From positions 6,645,834 through 6,709,833 of the forward strand of contig JAPTYO010000023.1 of NCBI GenBank assembly GCA_036873135.1: a DNA stretch of 64,000 bases, in the 5' to 3' direction. This document shows positions 1-9,691 of this stretch, one piece after another (the stretch's first letter is position 1; the number at the start of each line of letters is the position of its first letter). The position numbers and the translations under genes were made by a program. Source of the DNA: Clarkia xantiana subsp. parviflora (lineage: Eukaryota; Streptophyta; Magnoliopsida; Myrtales; Onagraceae). Below the pieces are notes generated by a model that saw only the letters and a program-made list of their open reading frames with translations, had not been told where the DNA came from and ran no database searches.

Positions 1-1991
1 AAGTGTTAATGAACAGACGACCCGATTTATCATCAAAAGAAAGAAGCGAAGTCTCACCTCTATGCGGCGCACAGCCATATCCCTGATATCCCGCTGCATA
101 TGCGTCCGATTGAGGTAAATCGGATGCCGCATAGTAGGCAGGATCGAGCTTGCCAGCAGATGCAGGGCTAGCTCCCGATCCTGCTCCCCTTGTGTGAGCG
201 GGACTCCTTGAAGCGTCTGGATAGGAGTCCAGGGGGCATTCCCTTGTGAAGAATCAAAGGGCCTGTAGAAGTTCCCATCGAGAGCAAGAGGAGAAAGAGG
301 ACGAGGAATGGAAGGGCAGGCCTCCGTCTCGACCCGAACAGGGGAAGGAGAGAAGTCATGGATGGGCGAGAGCTGCCGCTGCTGCGGAGAAGACGAAGGA
401 GGCGGCCCTTGAGGGGTTGGTTTCAAGGGGGATTGCCCCGCCTTCCGACGCTGTTGAGGGGGGTCAACCCCGTCAGTCTCCTCGGAGGAGTCCAAAGTTT
501 CCACCTGACGAAACTGTTCGCCAGTTGGAGCCTTCTCTCCAGCTGAGGAAGGCACCCCCGCTGAAGGCGGTGCGTCTGCGGAAGCTGCAGCACCCGAGGA
601 AGCTCCCGAGCGACCTGCACCTGGAGGATGAGAAGCTTCAGAAGGGTAGTCAGGAAGTTCATCGGGATTCTTACACCAAATGATACGTCGGGAGACGTAT
701 TGATCCTTCCCACGATAATGATAGTAGCCTGCCTTCAAGACTCGGGGAGTTTCGCCTCAAAGGATTCTTTTGACGTCAGCGATGCAGGCTTCCTTGTTCG
801 AGGAAATCAAATCTGACGGGACCATTCTCTTGTACGATTTAATAGCAAGTCGAAGTTGTTTACCTTCTTCAGCGTTCTGGACATCGAAGAGCTGGTCCAG
901 ATCCACCTGCTTCCGCTTGGGCTGCTCCGCTGAAGGAGACCCCGACCTAGCAGCAGCCTTCTTGGCGGACTTCCTCTTCCGCGAGGGGCGGACAGCATCA
1001 GTCTCCCCCTGCTTAAGGAACAGATCGGTCAGCACAAATACCTTCTTGGCTGCAAACAGTAAACAAAGAAGCATTAGAAGTTTACCCAAGGAACCATATT
1101 GGAAGGGCCGTCGAACAGCTGCCCCCCAGAAACAATGTCAAGGAGTCGGATCCCGGCGTGCACCAGGTCCCGCTCCACGAGTGAGTTGGCGTTGAGAGGA
1201 GTGTAAGACTCCTCCCACCGATAGAGCTGGATAAGTTGGAGAGTCTCGAAATCCTCATCAGCATAAGTGTGGAAAGCAGGCGGAGGGTCCGCTGCCACCT
1301 CCTAACGAGGCCAGGGAATTGAGGAGTAACGGATAAAGAAGTAGCTCTTCTTCCAGCTACTGTTGTCGGACCCTGTATCAATCAAGAGTCCCCGACCCTT
1401 GACAACCTTCCAGGTGTCACTGGTCCAACCGTACCGGGCAAGCTGCTGCTTACTCCACTTGGGCATCCGGGGGTAGAAGGCGCAAACCCCCGCCTCATTG
1501 CACTTCATCCCATAAAAGGTTCTGAAGAGTTGGAGGCTATAGACCCACTTCTGTAGGAGACAGAGGACTTGAAAGGCGTTCCCGAGGCGGATGGCATGGG
1601 GGGAAAAGGTAGTGGGGTGTGTTCTGTAATGATGGCACAGCTCGACCAGATTACCACAAAAGGGGAACCTGATCCCCGCTGATATTTGTCCCGTAGAGAC
1701 AAATACCTCCCCTTTCTGGGGACGAGTAACCTCAGGGTTACTCGAGGGACGATGCCGGGGATACGGGAAACGAGGTTCCCAGGTGATAGTGATGCAACCC
1801 TCTCGGAGAGCTGCATCATAGGAAGTGTTGGAAATCTCATTTGGAGCATAATCAAAATTAAAGGGTTTTCTCCCCTCAGAGCTGGAACCGCTGTCTGAAA
1901 AGCAACCAGGGCAAGAAAATACAGTGGGACTCTTGGAAAATTAGAAAAGAAAAGACGAAAAAGCAACGAAGAGGAATTTATTACCAGACAT
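1..1991 (-). pseudogene. Antisense auxiliary gene of Tat-like element B (Transposase_28-like), runs off the left edge
   Basis: Read on the minus strand from ATG 1991-1989. Exon 1 is ATGTCTG. A candidate 90-nt intron (1895-1984, GTAATA...TTTTCAG) leads into exon 2, which starts with a Ser-rich acidic stretch. Around 1700-1560 it carries the segment GEVFVSTGQISAGIRFPF, which resembles the plant Transposase_28 ('putative gypsy type transposon') domain; this assignment is from memory of the family. A TAG at 1302-1304 breaks exon 2. A second intron, 1009-1085 (GTAAAC...TTAAGCAG, 77 nt), joins in frame to a Lys/Arg-rich linker near 1000-880. The rest to the left edge is Pro/Ser/Gln-rich, ending in a segment around 150-60 that includes HLLASSILPTMRHP. 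Function is unknown. The gene lies opposite to the element's own direction, which is set by the polypurine tract and LTR at 2521-3259. Downstream frames shift more than once, so this copy is decayed. Confidence 0.7.
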
Positions 1992-2142
1992 GATGAAGTA
2001 GAGGTTGAAGGAGATGAGCGAAACGTCGCCGGAAAGATGATCGGGAAAACACCAAAGACCTTCGAAATCACAGAGCTTGGAATCGCAGAGAGCTTTTGAG
2101 AATTCGAAGACGGTAAAAGTTAAATTGTGACCATGGCTAGGG

Positions 2143-2149
2143 TTTTATA
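2143..2149 (-). promoter_or_regulatory. Candidate TATA box of the antisense gene in element B
   Basis: On the minus strand the sequence reads CTATAAAACCCTAG, a TATA box overlapping an AAACCCTAG telo-box-like motif. It lies about 150 bp upstream of the ATG at 1991, a normal plant spacing. It is outside the LTR, so the antisense gene may have its own promoter. Motif evidence only. Confidence 0.5.
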
Positions 2150-2520
2150 GTCGAAGAAGATGGTTGAAAGGACACTTCGATCCGAGTCGTCGAAGTCGAA
2201 GAGTCTTAATCTGGACCGTTGAGATGAAACGTGCAGAAGGACAACGGGCGTGATGATGAAACGGCCTGAAAAGCACTTTTCAGAAAAGGACAGGCGCGAA
2301 AAATCAGGCACGTGGGCCGAAACGTCACTCCATTATCTACTGCATTTAATGCACTGGGAAACTGAGGAGACCCTTGGGATATAACAGTTATCTACAAAAC
2401 CCTGAGGAAACGTAGAGGAGAAGACTGAAACTGAGTAATTGAACCAAGGAAAAGATCCCCGACTCTAGTATTGGAAGATCGGGAGTTAGAAGACACGACG
2501 AACTAAAAGTCCCTCATGTC

Positions 2521-2531
2521 TTGGGGGCAAA
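2521..2531 (+). other. Polypurine tract of element B
   Basis: The G-rich run TTGGGGGCAAA sits directly before the TGATGG start of the LTR. This is the expected plus-strand primer site. It shows that the LTR at 2532 is a 3' LTR and that element B points to the right. Confidence 0.7.
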
Positions 2532-3259
2532 TGATGGGTCCGACTACAGCCGTCAGGCCCTTTAACGGCGAGGAAACGGCAAACAGGCCCACCAGGCCCA
2601 AAATGAAGGTCAAGATGACCTAGGAGAAGGGTCCCGACGAAGGGAGTCCCGATGAGACAAGATCCCGACAGAGGGAGTCCCGATGATGAAAGGTCCCGGC
2701 AGAGTCGGTCCCGATACGTGAGCTGGAAGCTCCCGATGAGAAGCCTCTAAGTAGGCCCCGATGATGAATCCCTGAGAATGATTGGCCCTGTCACGATGAC
2801 GAGGGGCCCCGAGCGGTGACACAACGAGATAACTCTGGAGTCCCCGACGGGAGTCGGGACTCGTTATCAGAGGATAAGGCCAAGATATGCGGGGCGTGGC
2901 CGAAATACGCGGAACGTGGTTAAGATACACGGAACGTGGCCGAGATACGCGGGGCATGGCTGAGATACGCGAGATCACGTCCGAGATATGCGGGATACGG
3001 GCTAACCACCCCTAACGGTTCGCCAGGTACCTGAGGCATCTCTTTGCCTATAAAAGGGCAGGAGATCACCTCAGAAAGATGAACGCTGAGTTGAATACAC
3101 TCTGAGATTATTACTTGCCAGTCATACGAAATACTCATTTAAGCATCGGAGAGGGATTCTGGGTCACCGCCCGGTCTATCCCCTCTTGCAGGATTACGTG
3201 GAGCAAAGGAGCTAGGATTGTCGTTCGAGTCCGTACCGAAGTTCCACCGTGATCCAACA
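2532..3259 (+). mobile_element. 3' LTR of Tat-like element B (728 bp)
   Basis: Starts TGATGGGTCC and ends GTGATCCAACA. The same start and end occur in the LTR at 63235-63952, which is followed by a primer-binding site, so the boundaries support each other. A TATA box (TATAAAAG) is at 3049-3056. The U3 part holds a run of CCCGA-containing repeats (2630-2720) and about six degenerate copies of a roughly 20-bp unit of the type GCCGAGATACGCGGAACGTG (2880-3000). The 5' part of the element lies left of the window, so the target duplication cannot be checked. Confidence 0.85.
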
Positions 3260-3320
3260 GCGACCTTACTTCGGAAAATCCAAGTAATGGTTATACAATA
3301 AAAAACGCATCAACAAATTT

Positions 3321-3935
3321 ACAAGTAGCGTCTTGCACCAACGCCATATCTTGGAATACCAAGCGGCGGAAAAACACACTCGAAAGTAGCACCTTTCCAA
3401 AACGCTATCTCGAGGCATCAAGTAAGCGGCTTAAAATGTACCAAACCAAGCAAGTAACGTCTTGCCATAACGCCACATCTTGGGATACCAAGCGGCATAA
3501 GACGCACTAACATTTGTAGTAGCATATTAGGTTGCAAGTAGCGTCTTGCCAAAATGCTATCTCAAGGCATTGAGTAAGCGGCTTAAAACGTACCAAATTA
3601 AGCAGGTAACGTCTTGCCTCAACACTATCTCGAGTTATCAAGTAAGCGATAAAGTGGACATCGCAAGTTGCGTCCTGCCAAAATGCTATCTGAAGTCATT
3701 GAGTAAGCGGCTTAAAACGTACCAAATTACGCAAGTAACGTCTTGCGTTAACAATACCTCGAGGCGTCGGGCAAGTGATTAAAACACGCCAAACCAGAAA
3801 GTAGCGTCTTGCCAACAACGCTATCTCGAGGCATCAGATATGCGATTATAAAACATGTTAACACAGCGCAAGTAGCGTCTTGCCAATAACGCTATGTCGA
3901 GGCATCGAATAGCGGATAAACGTCATCATTAACGA
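3321..3935 (+). repeat. Tandem array, about nine units of 60-87 bp
   Basis: Units start with (C/A)AAGTAGCGTCTTGCC and carry AACGCTATCTCGAGGCATCAAG in diverged forms. They begin near 3321, 3383, 3449, 3536, 3604, 3663, 3730, 3797 and 3869. Spacing varies and some units alternate in type. A short plus-strand reading frame at 3546-3782 is a by-product of the repeat. Retroelement or satellite origin is undetermined. Confidence 0.8.
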
Positions 3936-4260
3936 TGAACACCTTTTAAATGACGTCATGCCTTGGTAACAACCAAGAGGGGAATATACGAGCCTAGCAC
4001 TCAAGTACCATTGACGATGAATGTAATGAGCGTCATGAACGATATACAACCGGCATGGCGAGTATGACAATGCCTCGAATAAAGGAGCGTATGACAGAGT
4101 CGCGACACACACACACGCTATCAGGCTAATACTGACATGGAAACAATGACCTCGAATAAAATAGGATATGAAAAGTTGTGCAAACACACACAACCAAGCA
4201 AGAATGGCCCAAAGCAACGGGACAAGCATGACAATAAGGGTATAAAATACTACTCATGTT
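3936..4260. other. Unassigned spacer
   Basis: No gene, LTR or inverted repeat recognised between the tandem array and the target site of copia C. It contains several CATCATT/ATGACG-type short motifs and an (AC)n run near 4107. Confidence 0.5.
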
Positions 4261-4265
4261 TATAT

Positions 4266-4861
4266 CGTTAGCATATGGTGACGTGGCGCCGTAATTGGTA
4301 GCCCGTTAATATATGTGGTTACCTAAGATAATTATGTAAATGTCACATTAGGGCTAATTGGGCCAGACCTAATTCCCATGTGACATGGGAGGCCCAAAAT
4401 TGGGCCTCCCCCACCACATAAGTCGACCGAAACCCTAGAAGGGAAGGGGGAGGATTTTATCCTCCCCCACTATATAAGGAGGTCTTGGGGTAACCTCCAA
4501 AACACACCTTGATCACAACTCCTCCTAAGTTGTGATTTGAGAGAAATCCCTTTCTCTCTATAGTGAGTTCGGCCGGCCCCATAAACACCACTATTGTTGT
4601 GCCAAATTGCTTCCGAGCATTCAATCCGAGGTTCTGTCCCCGTTGAAGAATCGATCAGAGGATTTGCTGTGGAGCTTACCGCGTAGGACTTCTTCTCACG
4701 AAGAACTTGTACGGGTTCCGACAGGAGGATCAGAACTCCCTCCACAACGTTCTTGGGCATGAAAGCTATTGAGGTATGTGTACATTATTCCGCTGCGTAA
4801 TTAGATTACTTACAAGTACATGTTTAGCATTCTGTAGTATTACGTCCCCGTAATCCATCAG
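4266..4861 (+). mobile_element. 5' LTR of copia C (596 bp)
   Basis: Matches 22164-22767 along its length. The first base appears mutated (CGTTAGC here, TGTTAGC in the 3' LTR), and it ends AATCCATCA. A TATA box (TATATAAG) is at 4471-4478. The primer site at 4863-4874 follows immediately. Confidence 0.88.
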
Positions 4862-4862
4862 T

Positions 4863-4874
4863 GGTATCAGAGCT
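4863..4874 (+). other. Primer-binding site of copia C (initiator Met tRNA)
   Basis: TGGTATCAGAGC is complementary to the 3' end of plant initiator methionine tRNA. It is the usual copia primer site and lies one base after the LTR. Confidence 0.88.
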
Positions 4875-5497
4875 TGTGTTAGGAGTTCTTAAAATTTTGA
4901 TAAACTGATGTTCTTGAAAATTTTATAAAAACCAAAATTTTTATGATGAACACCATGAGTAATTCAAAATTTTTAAACAAATTTCATATATTTGATCTTT
5001 AAAAACTTAAAATTTTTCGGAATTTACATGTTTTTATAGATCAAAACTGAAAATTCATGTTAAAATTTGAGTTTGATGTTCATGATCTTCAAGAACACGA
5101 TAAGTTTTATCAAGAACAATATTTGGATTCATGATCATAGTAGTGTTTGATCTTATAATTTGACAATTTTTCCAATTTTTGGTGTTATGGCTGAAACCCT
5201 AGGTGAATTATTAGGTAATTTTTTTTTTCATTTCTTGGGGTGCAAGTAAGTATAATTCGGTCGGCCTAGCATGGTGGATATATGTGTTACCATATTTTAA
5301 TTTTATTAAAATGAGACAATATATTTATAAATTGGAAAGATAAGGAAAGATTCACATTATATATTATAATATAAACTATCAATATATTTAGCTAAAATAT
5401 AGGGATAAAGATATATTGATAGGATTTAGTTACTTAAAAGGATGAAGAAAAATATTGTCAACACATATTTTAATCCCTAAAGATATATTTGACAATA

Positions 5498-5530
<33 letters not shown>

Positions 5531-5631
5531 GCCGAAATTATGGATATATATGTTTATATTGTTAACTGATTTACATCTTCTAGATAAAATCTTGACAATA
5601 TTCATATATATGTTATTTAATTATTGTGCCG

Positions 5632-5682
<51 letters not shown>

Positions 5683-6950
5683 ATATTGGAAATTATTTTA
5701 AATAATTAATATTTATTGGTGGCTAAGTTAAGTTTTTAGTGGATTTTAAAACCCTACTTAGCCCACAAGATATATTTCGGCCGAACCCTATGGGTTTATT
5801 GGGCCGGTCCAATTTGCAAAACCGGAACGGGTTAAACCAATCCGGATTTTTCTTAATCGGGTCGACCTAGTCGGATCGGGTCGGACCAAAGTAACTAAGT
5901 GAATCTAAACCGAACCTGTTTCGAGTGATGAACCGAACCACAATCTTATTTTATCGAACCGTTTCGGACCAAACCGGATTTTTAAAAATCGGACCGACTC
6001 AGACTTGATTTTAAATTGGACCGAACCAAATTTTAAAATTTTTTGGAAATTTTAAATGTTCAATAAAATAGGATGTCAAATTTTGAATCCAACATGTTTT
6101 CGAACTTTAAAAGTTAACTTAAACAGTGCTCTTAGGGTTTACGTTTTAACACGTTTTCGGATAAAACCTAATACCTGGTTACAATTACGGGGATGGATCT
6201 CGGATATGCATGTTTACTTTCTGCAACATATATTAGAACTGTCGTCTTGACTTAGTCAAGCTGGCTGGATAATAATTGCGAGCATTGAAAATATATGGTA
6301 TGCGCAATAGGATAGACATGCTATGCTGATTGAAAATGCCTAGAATTCATGTCTAGAAATTTCGCATGATTGATTGTAAGCATGAATTGCAAGTCAGCCC
6401 CTAATATTTTCAAAATGTTTTTAAAACTGAAAATACCAGTTGCCAGTTATGCATGATGTTTGCGGAAGTTGCATGTTTTGACACGTATGCTAGAATGTTC
6501 ATGAATGAAAGCATGTGGTAATTTACTTTAAGTAGAATTATGTACGCTAAGGAACATTAGACGCATGACGCGTAAGCATGTTGTTTTGGTTTGTTCGATG
6601 TTTATGGCGTGATATAGTATTATGCATGCGTAAATTATCGGATAATTTTACAAAATCAAAAAGGGCCATGGGAAAGCCAAGATCGGGTATGCTTGTTTGA
6701 AAATTCCCGTTCCGGTAATTTGCAAAATAATAACCGTTTTTCAAAATACTGATCTATTGGATTGAAGACGACAATAGTGTGAACTCTTTCACAACACCCC
6801 CTTCCTTCGGTTTACAGGCGGTCGGTTTGGTTTAGTGAGTGAAGGATCACTATTCGTTGTATTCCATCCTAGTAGATAATCCGATGTTTGCAATTCTGTC
6901 AAAATGTTATTGTCTCCTAACTTTGCATGATTATAATTGTAATAGTTCTA
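4875..6950 (+). other. Leader of copia C, no gene recognised
   Basis: AT-rich 2-kb stretch. It contains a (TG)n run at 5509-5529 and an (AT)n run at 5633-5680, plus a block of imperfect CGGACCGAACC-type motifs (about 5810-6030). The short reading frames here are microsatellite translations or chance. Confidence 0.5.
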
Positions 6951-7283
6951 ATGGCTGGGTCGGTACACTTTTATAAACCATGCAATCTGGATGGTATGGA
7001 TTACGAAGCGTGGAGTGAGATGGTAAGAGAACGTCTTATAGCATGCGATACACACGACTGAATCATGACTATAAGAGAGAAAATGTTGGTACCTCCGGAC
7101 CACAACCTAGTTCCCAGAATAGGGAACATAGGCTTGGGAGATAAGAAAGCTTGCAAGGTGATATTGGCATCCTTGGATAAAGAGGTTGCAGAGGACTTCA
7201 CGCTCAATTATTCTGTTGTTCAGCTTTGGGCTGCCCTTAAACTCCGTTTTGGTAGTGGAAAGCAGCCGAAGCAAGAAAAGTAA
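6951..7283 (+). pseudogene. Copia C gag N-terminal remnant
   Basis: The ATG at 6951 opens a frame with a copia-type gag start (FYKPCNLDGMDYEAWSEM). It stops at a TGA near 7060 and resumes in the same frame with EKMLVPPDHNLVPRI and FTLNYSVVQLWAALKLRFG up to 7283. The 'W..M...L' pattern and later 'LW..L...F' are typical of UBN2-type gag domains. No zinc knuckle follows. It is broken and not expressed as a full protein. Confidence 0.65.
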
Positions 7284-8881
7284 TAATGGAGTATGATGAC
7301 CTACTTTCAAACAACACCAGAGTAAAACCTGTGTGTAACCGAAGGATCGAAAGATCCAATTGGAGAAAGATAATCAATATCGCACAGGGATATCCGATAT
7401 CATGATTTGCTGACGATTATGGACTAGGATACTTAATTGATTCAGTTAAGTACTCCATGTTCCTTTTCAAGGAAAGCAACCAAATGAAACTGAAAAGTTC
7501 CCTCGTGCGCCACCGCAAGAGGACAAAGGAAATAGCAGAGGAAACATGATCGAATTGGTCCTCAAACGAGATCCGTAGTTTGACAAATACTACTGATGAA
7601 GTACTGTAAAAGGTACGCCTCGTTTGCCACATATATGAAACCATTAAACGTTTTATATCACTAAGTCTATTTATATGATTCACTTGTGAATATCTTTCAG
7701 GGACGTTGGTGAACATGGCTGGAGTTTTCCTTTTCGACTTTAGTTTTCCTTTACCTCTAAAAGCTTTGTGATGTATCTCAGTGCAGTATCAATGTCTACA
7801 GGTTCTCTTATTATCAATAAATGTTTATGTTTAGTTAATGATGATTCAGAATTGGTGAATAAAGTAGTAACCATTCAGTTCATTATTTGGCCTACTTATC
7901 AAAATTAATCAACCCGATTAAACGGGATCGATCCGAAACAAATAACTAATATGTGAATCCTCCAGTAAAACGGTTGGATCAAATAACATAACATTCACTC
8001 ACCTAATCAAACATCCATTGATTGCGTAATTCCAAAAGAAAACCGATCGTAAATTCCATCTTTATTTATTAGTACTCCATTTAAATCGGTTATTTACGTA
8101 ATAATTAAGAATGTTCAAAATTGATCAAATTAAATTTGAAAATGAAACGATTAGACCACAGGATAAAACTAGTTTTATGCGCCGTACGCGCGTGTACCTC
8201 GAAAGACGGAAAACGTCGTTTTAAAGTACAAATTTAATAATGAAGTGTATTAATAAATGAATGCTGATTTTTTCGTTTATGATTCCTTGGAAATAACTCA
8301 TTGATGACTACTATAGTCAAGATGTATGCTTTAATGCTACTACGATTTAGTAGAACATCAACCATAACATTAAAGCGAAAGCTTAAATGCATATCCCATG
8401 AGATGGATAAATCTCTGGATGAGTTAATAAATGAAAGGAAATAGTCAATAAAACGACTCTCCCACTATAAGCCTTGAACGAAAAGTTTGTCTAAGCAATC
8501 ATGTTGTTAAAATATTTCAAGAAACATAGTCTAAAATTACATTAAATTAGGATCTAACATTAATTTTTCCTATGAGAGAAAATTAAGTTGATTCATATTA
8601 ATGTAAAACTATGTTCCAATAAAATTGGTTGGAGCGTTAACTTAAAAGCTAAGAAATGATACAGGTGAAACCTTATCATAAAGCAGCATTAATTTGCACA
8701 TTAAACATTTATTTATCAAGAGTACGGTCTACTCTTAAAGAATACAAGTTTAAGATTAGCTTGGATTAATGGTAACGTGGTCGAACATGACACATTATAG
8801 AAATTTGAGGATGGATTTCCAATACTTTACGGAACGAAACGAAATAAAGTACTGATCGAATTAAAATGGGTAACGGAGATT
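7284..8881 (+). other. Decayed internal region of copia C
   Basis: Between the gag remnant and the insertion point of element A. This should hold the rest of gag, protease and integrase, but no domain was recognised in any frame. AT-rich with many stops. Confidence 0.4.
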
Positions 8882-8886
8882 CTCAG

Positions 8887-9640
8887 TGATGGATATACGC
8901 CCAATTTGAACCCGTTGACTTCCGAATCGTTTTATTTTGATCAACCCGTCAATGATTGTAAATCGAAACTTCGACCCAAACACCCCGCGGAAACGCCAAC
9001 GGTCCGTACGAGGCCAAAATACTCGTCCGGACCGAGGCAAACTCACCTAGGTGAGGTCGGGTGGCCACACCCGATCTCCCCTAGGGGAGATCGGGTGGGC
9101 CAACCCGATCTCCCCTAGGGAGGGGTTGGGTGGCCTCACCCAACCCCTACCCTTGGGGGTCGGATTTTCTCCCCCCCCCCAAGGGTCCCGGCACCGCTTC
9201 CCGACTCCGATACTCAGTTTATTTCCGCCAACCTCTCCGTGCTTTAAGGTTTTAATTACGAGATTAAGGGCTAATTAATTGTGTTTAAAGGTTAACGATG
9301 TCATTAAGCCACCTTAATGACACCGTTGCCTATAAATACAACCTTTCCACAATTCATTTGATCATCTGGGCTAAGCATACAATTTAGCTCTGACATCTCT
9401 CTAAGTTTTATCTCTCTAAGAAACGCACTGACTTAGGCATCGGAGAGGGTACATCAAGCACCACCCCCCCCCTCCGTGCTTGATATTGCCCCTCTTGCAG
9501 GGCACGCAGAGAAGAGAAGGCGAAGAACAGAAAGACACGGATCAGAACGACAGGACCTAGGAGCACCGAACCCGTAGTTTCTCCAGTGAGGGATAATGCT
9601 TAGGTCGACCGCCCGTTGACCTGAAACTTAGAACCTAACA
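8887..9640 (+). mobile_element. 5' LTR of element A (754 bp)
   Basis: TGATGG...CCTAACA, matching 18167-18950. TATA box TATAAATA at 9331-9338. The U3 contains a cluster of CCTAGG-centred inverted repeats (9044-9160), including a perfect 30-bp palindrome at 9068-9097. The 3' LTR has one more such unit, which largely explains its greater length. Confidence 0.92.
9044..9160 (+). repeat. Nested palindromes in the LTR U3 of element A
   Basis: Alternating inverted repeats centred on CCTAGG and on GGCCAACC/GGTGGCC. The longest perfect palindrome is 30 bp (9068-9097, centre CCCCTAGGGG). The same block at 18323-18465 has one extra unit of about 35 bp. A diverged version with CTCACCTAAGTGAG and CTCCTAGGAG arms is at 52866-52985. 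Confidence 0.8.
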
Positions 9641-9642
9641 CT

Positions 9643-9658
9643 TGGCGCCGTCCGTGGG
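9643..9658 (+). other. Primer-binding site of element A
   Basis: TGGCGCCGTCCGTGGG begins two bases after the LTR end. It is the TGGCGCC-type primer site common in Tat-like Ty3/gypsy elements. The exact tRNA is not assigned here. Confidence 0.8.
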
Positions 9659-9691
9659 CTTCGAACAGAAAGCCTGGCAATAACGAGAGCG

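Noticed and set aside
3546..3782. Plus-strand reading frame with repeated Lys/Leu segments
   Set aside because: It is a translation of the 60-87 bp tandem array; the repeat explains the frame.
5508..5705. Frame with poly-Ile/Tyr
   Set aside because: (TG)n and (AT)n microsatellites; no protein signal.
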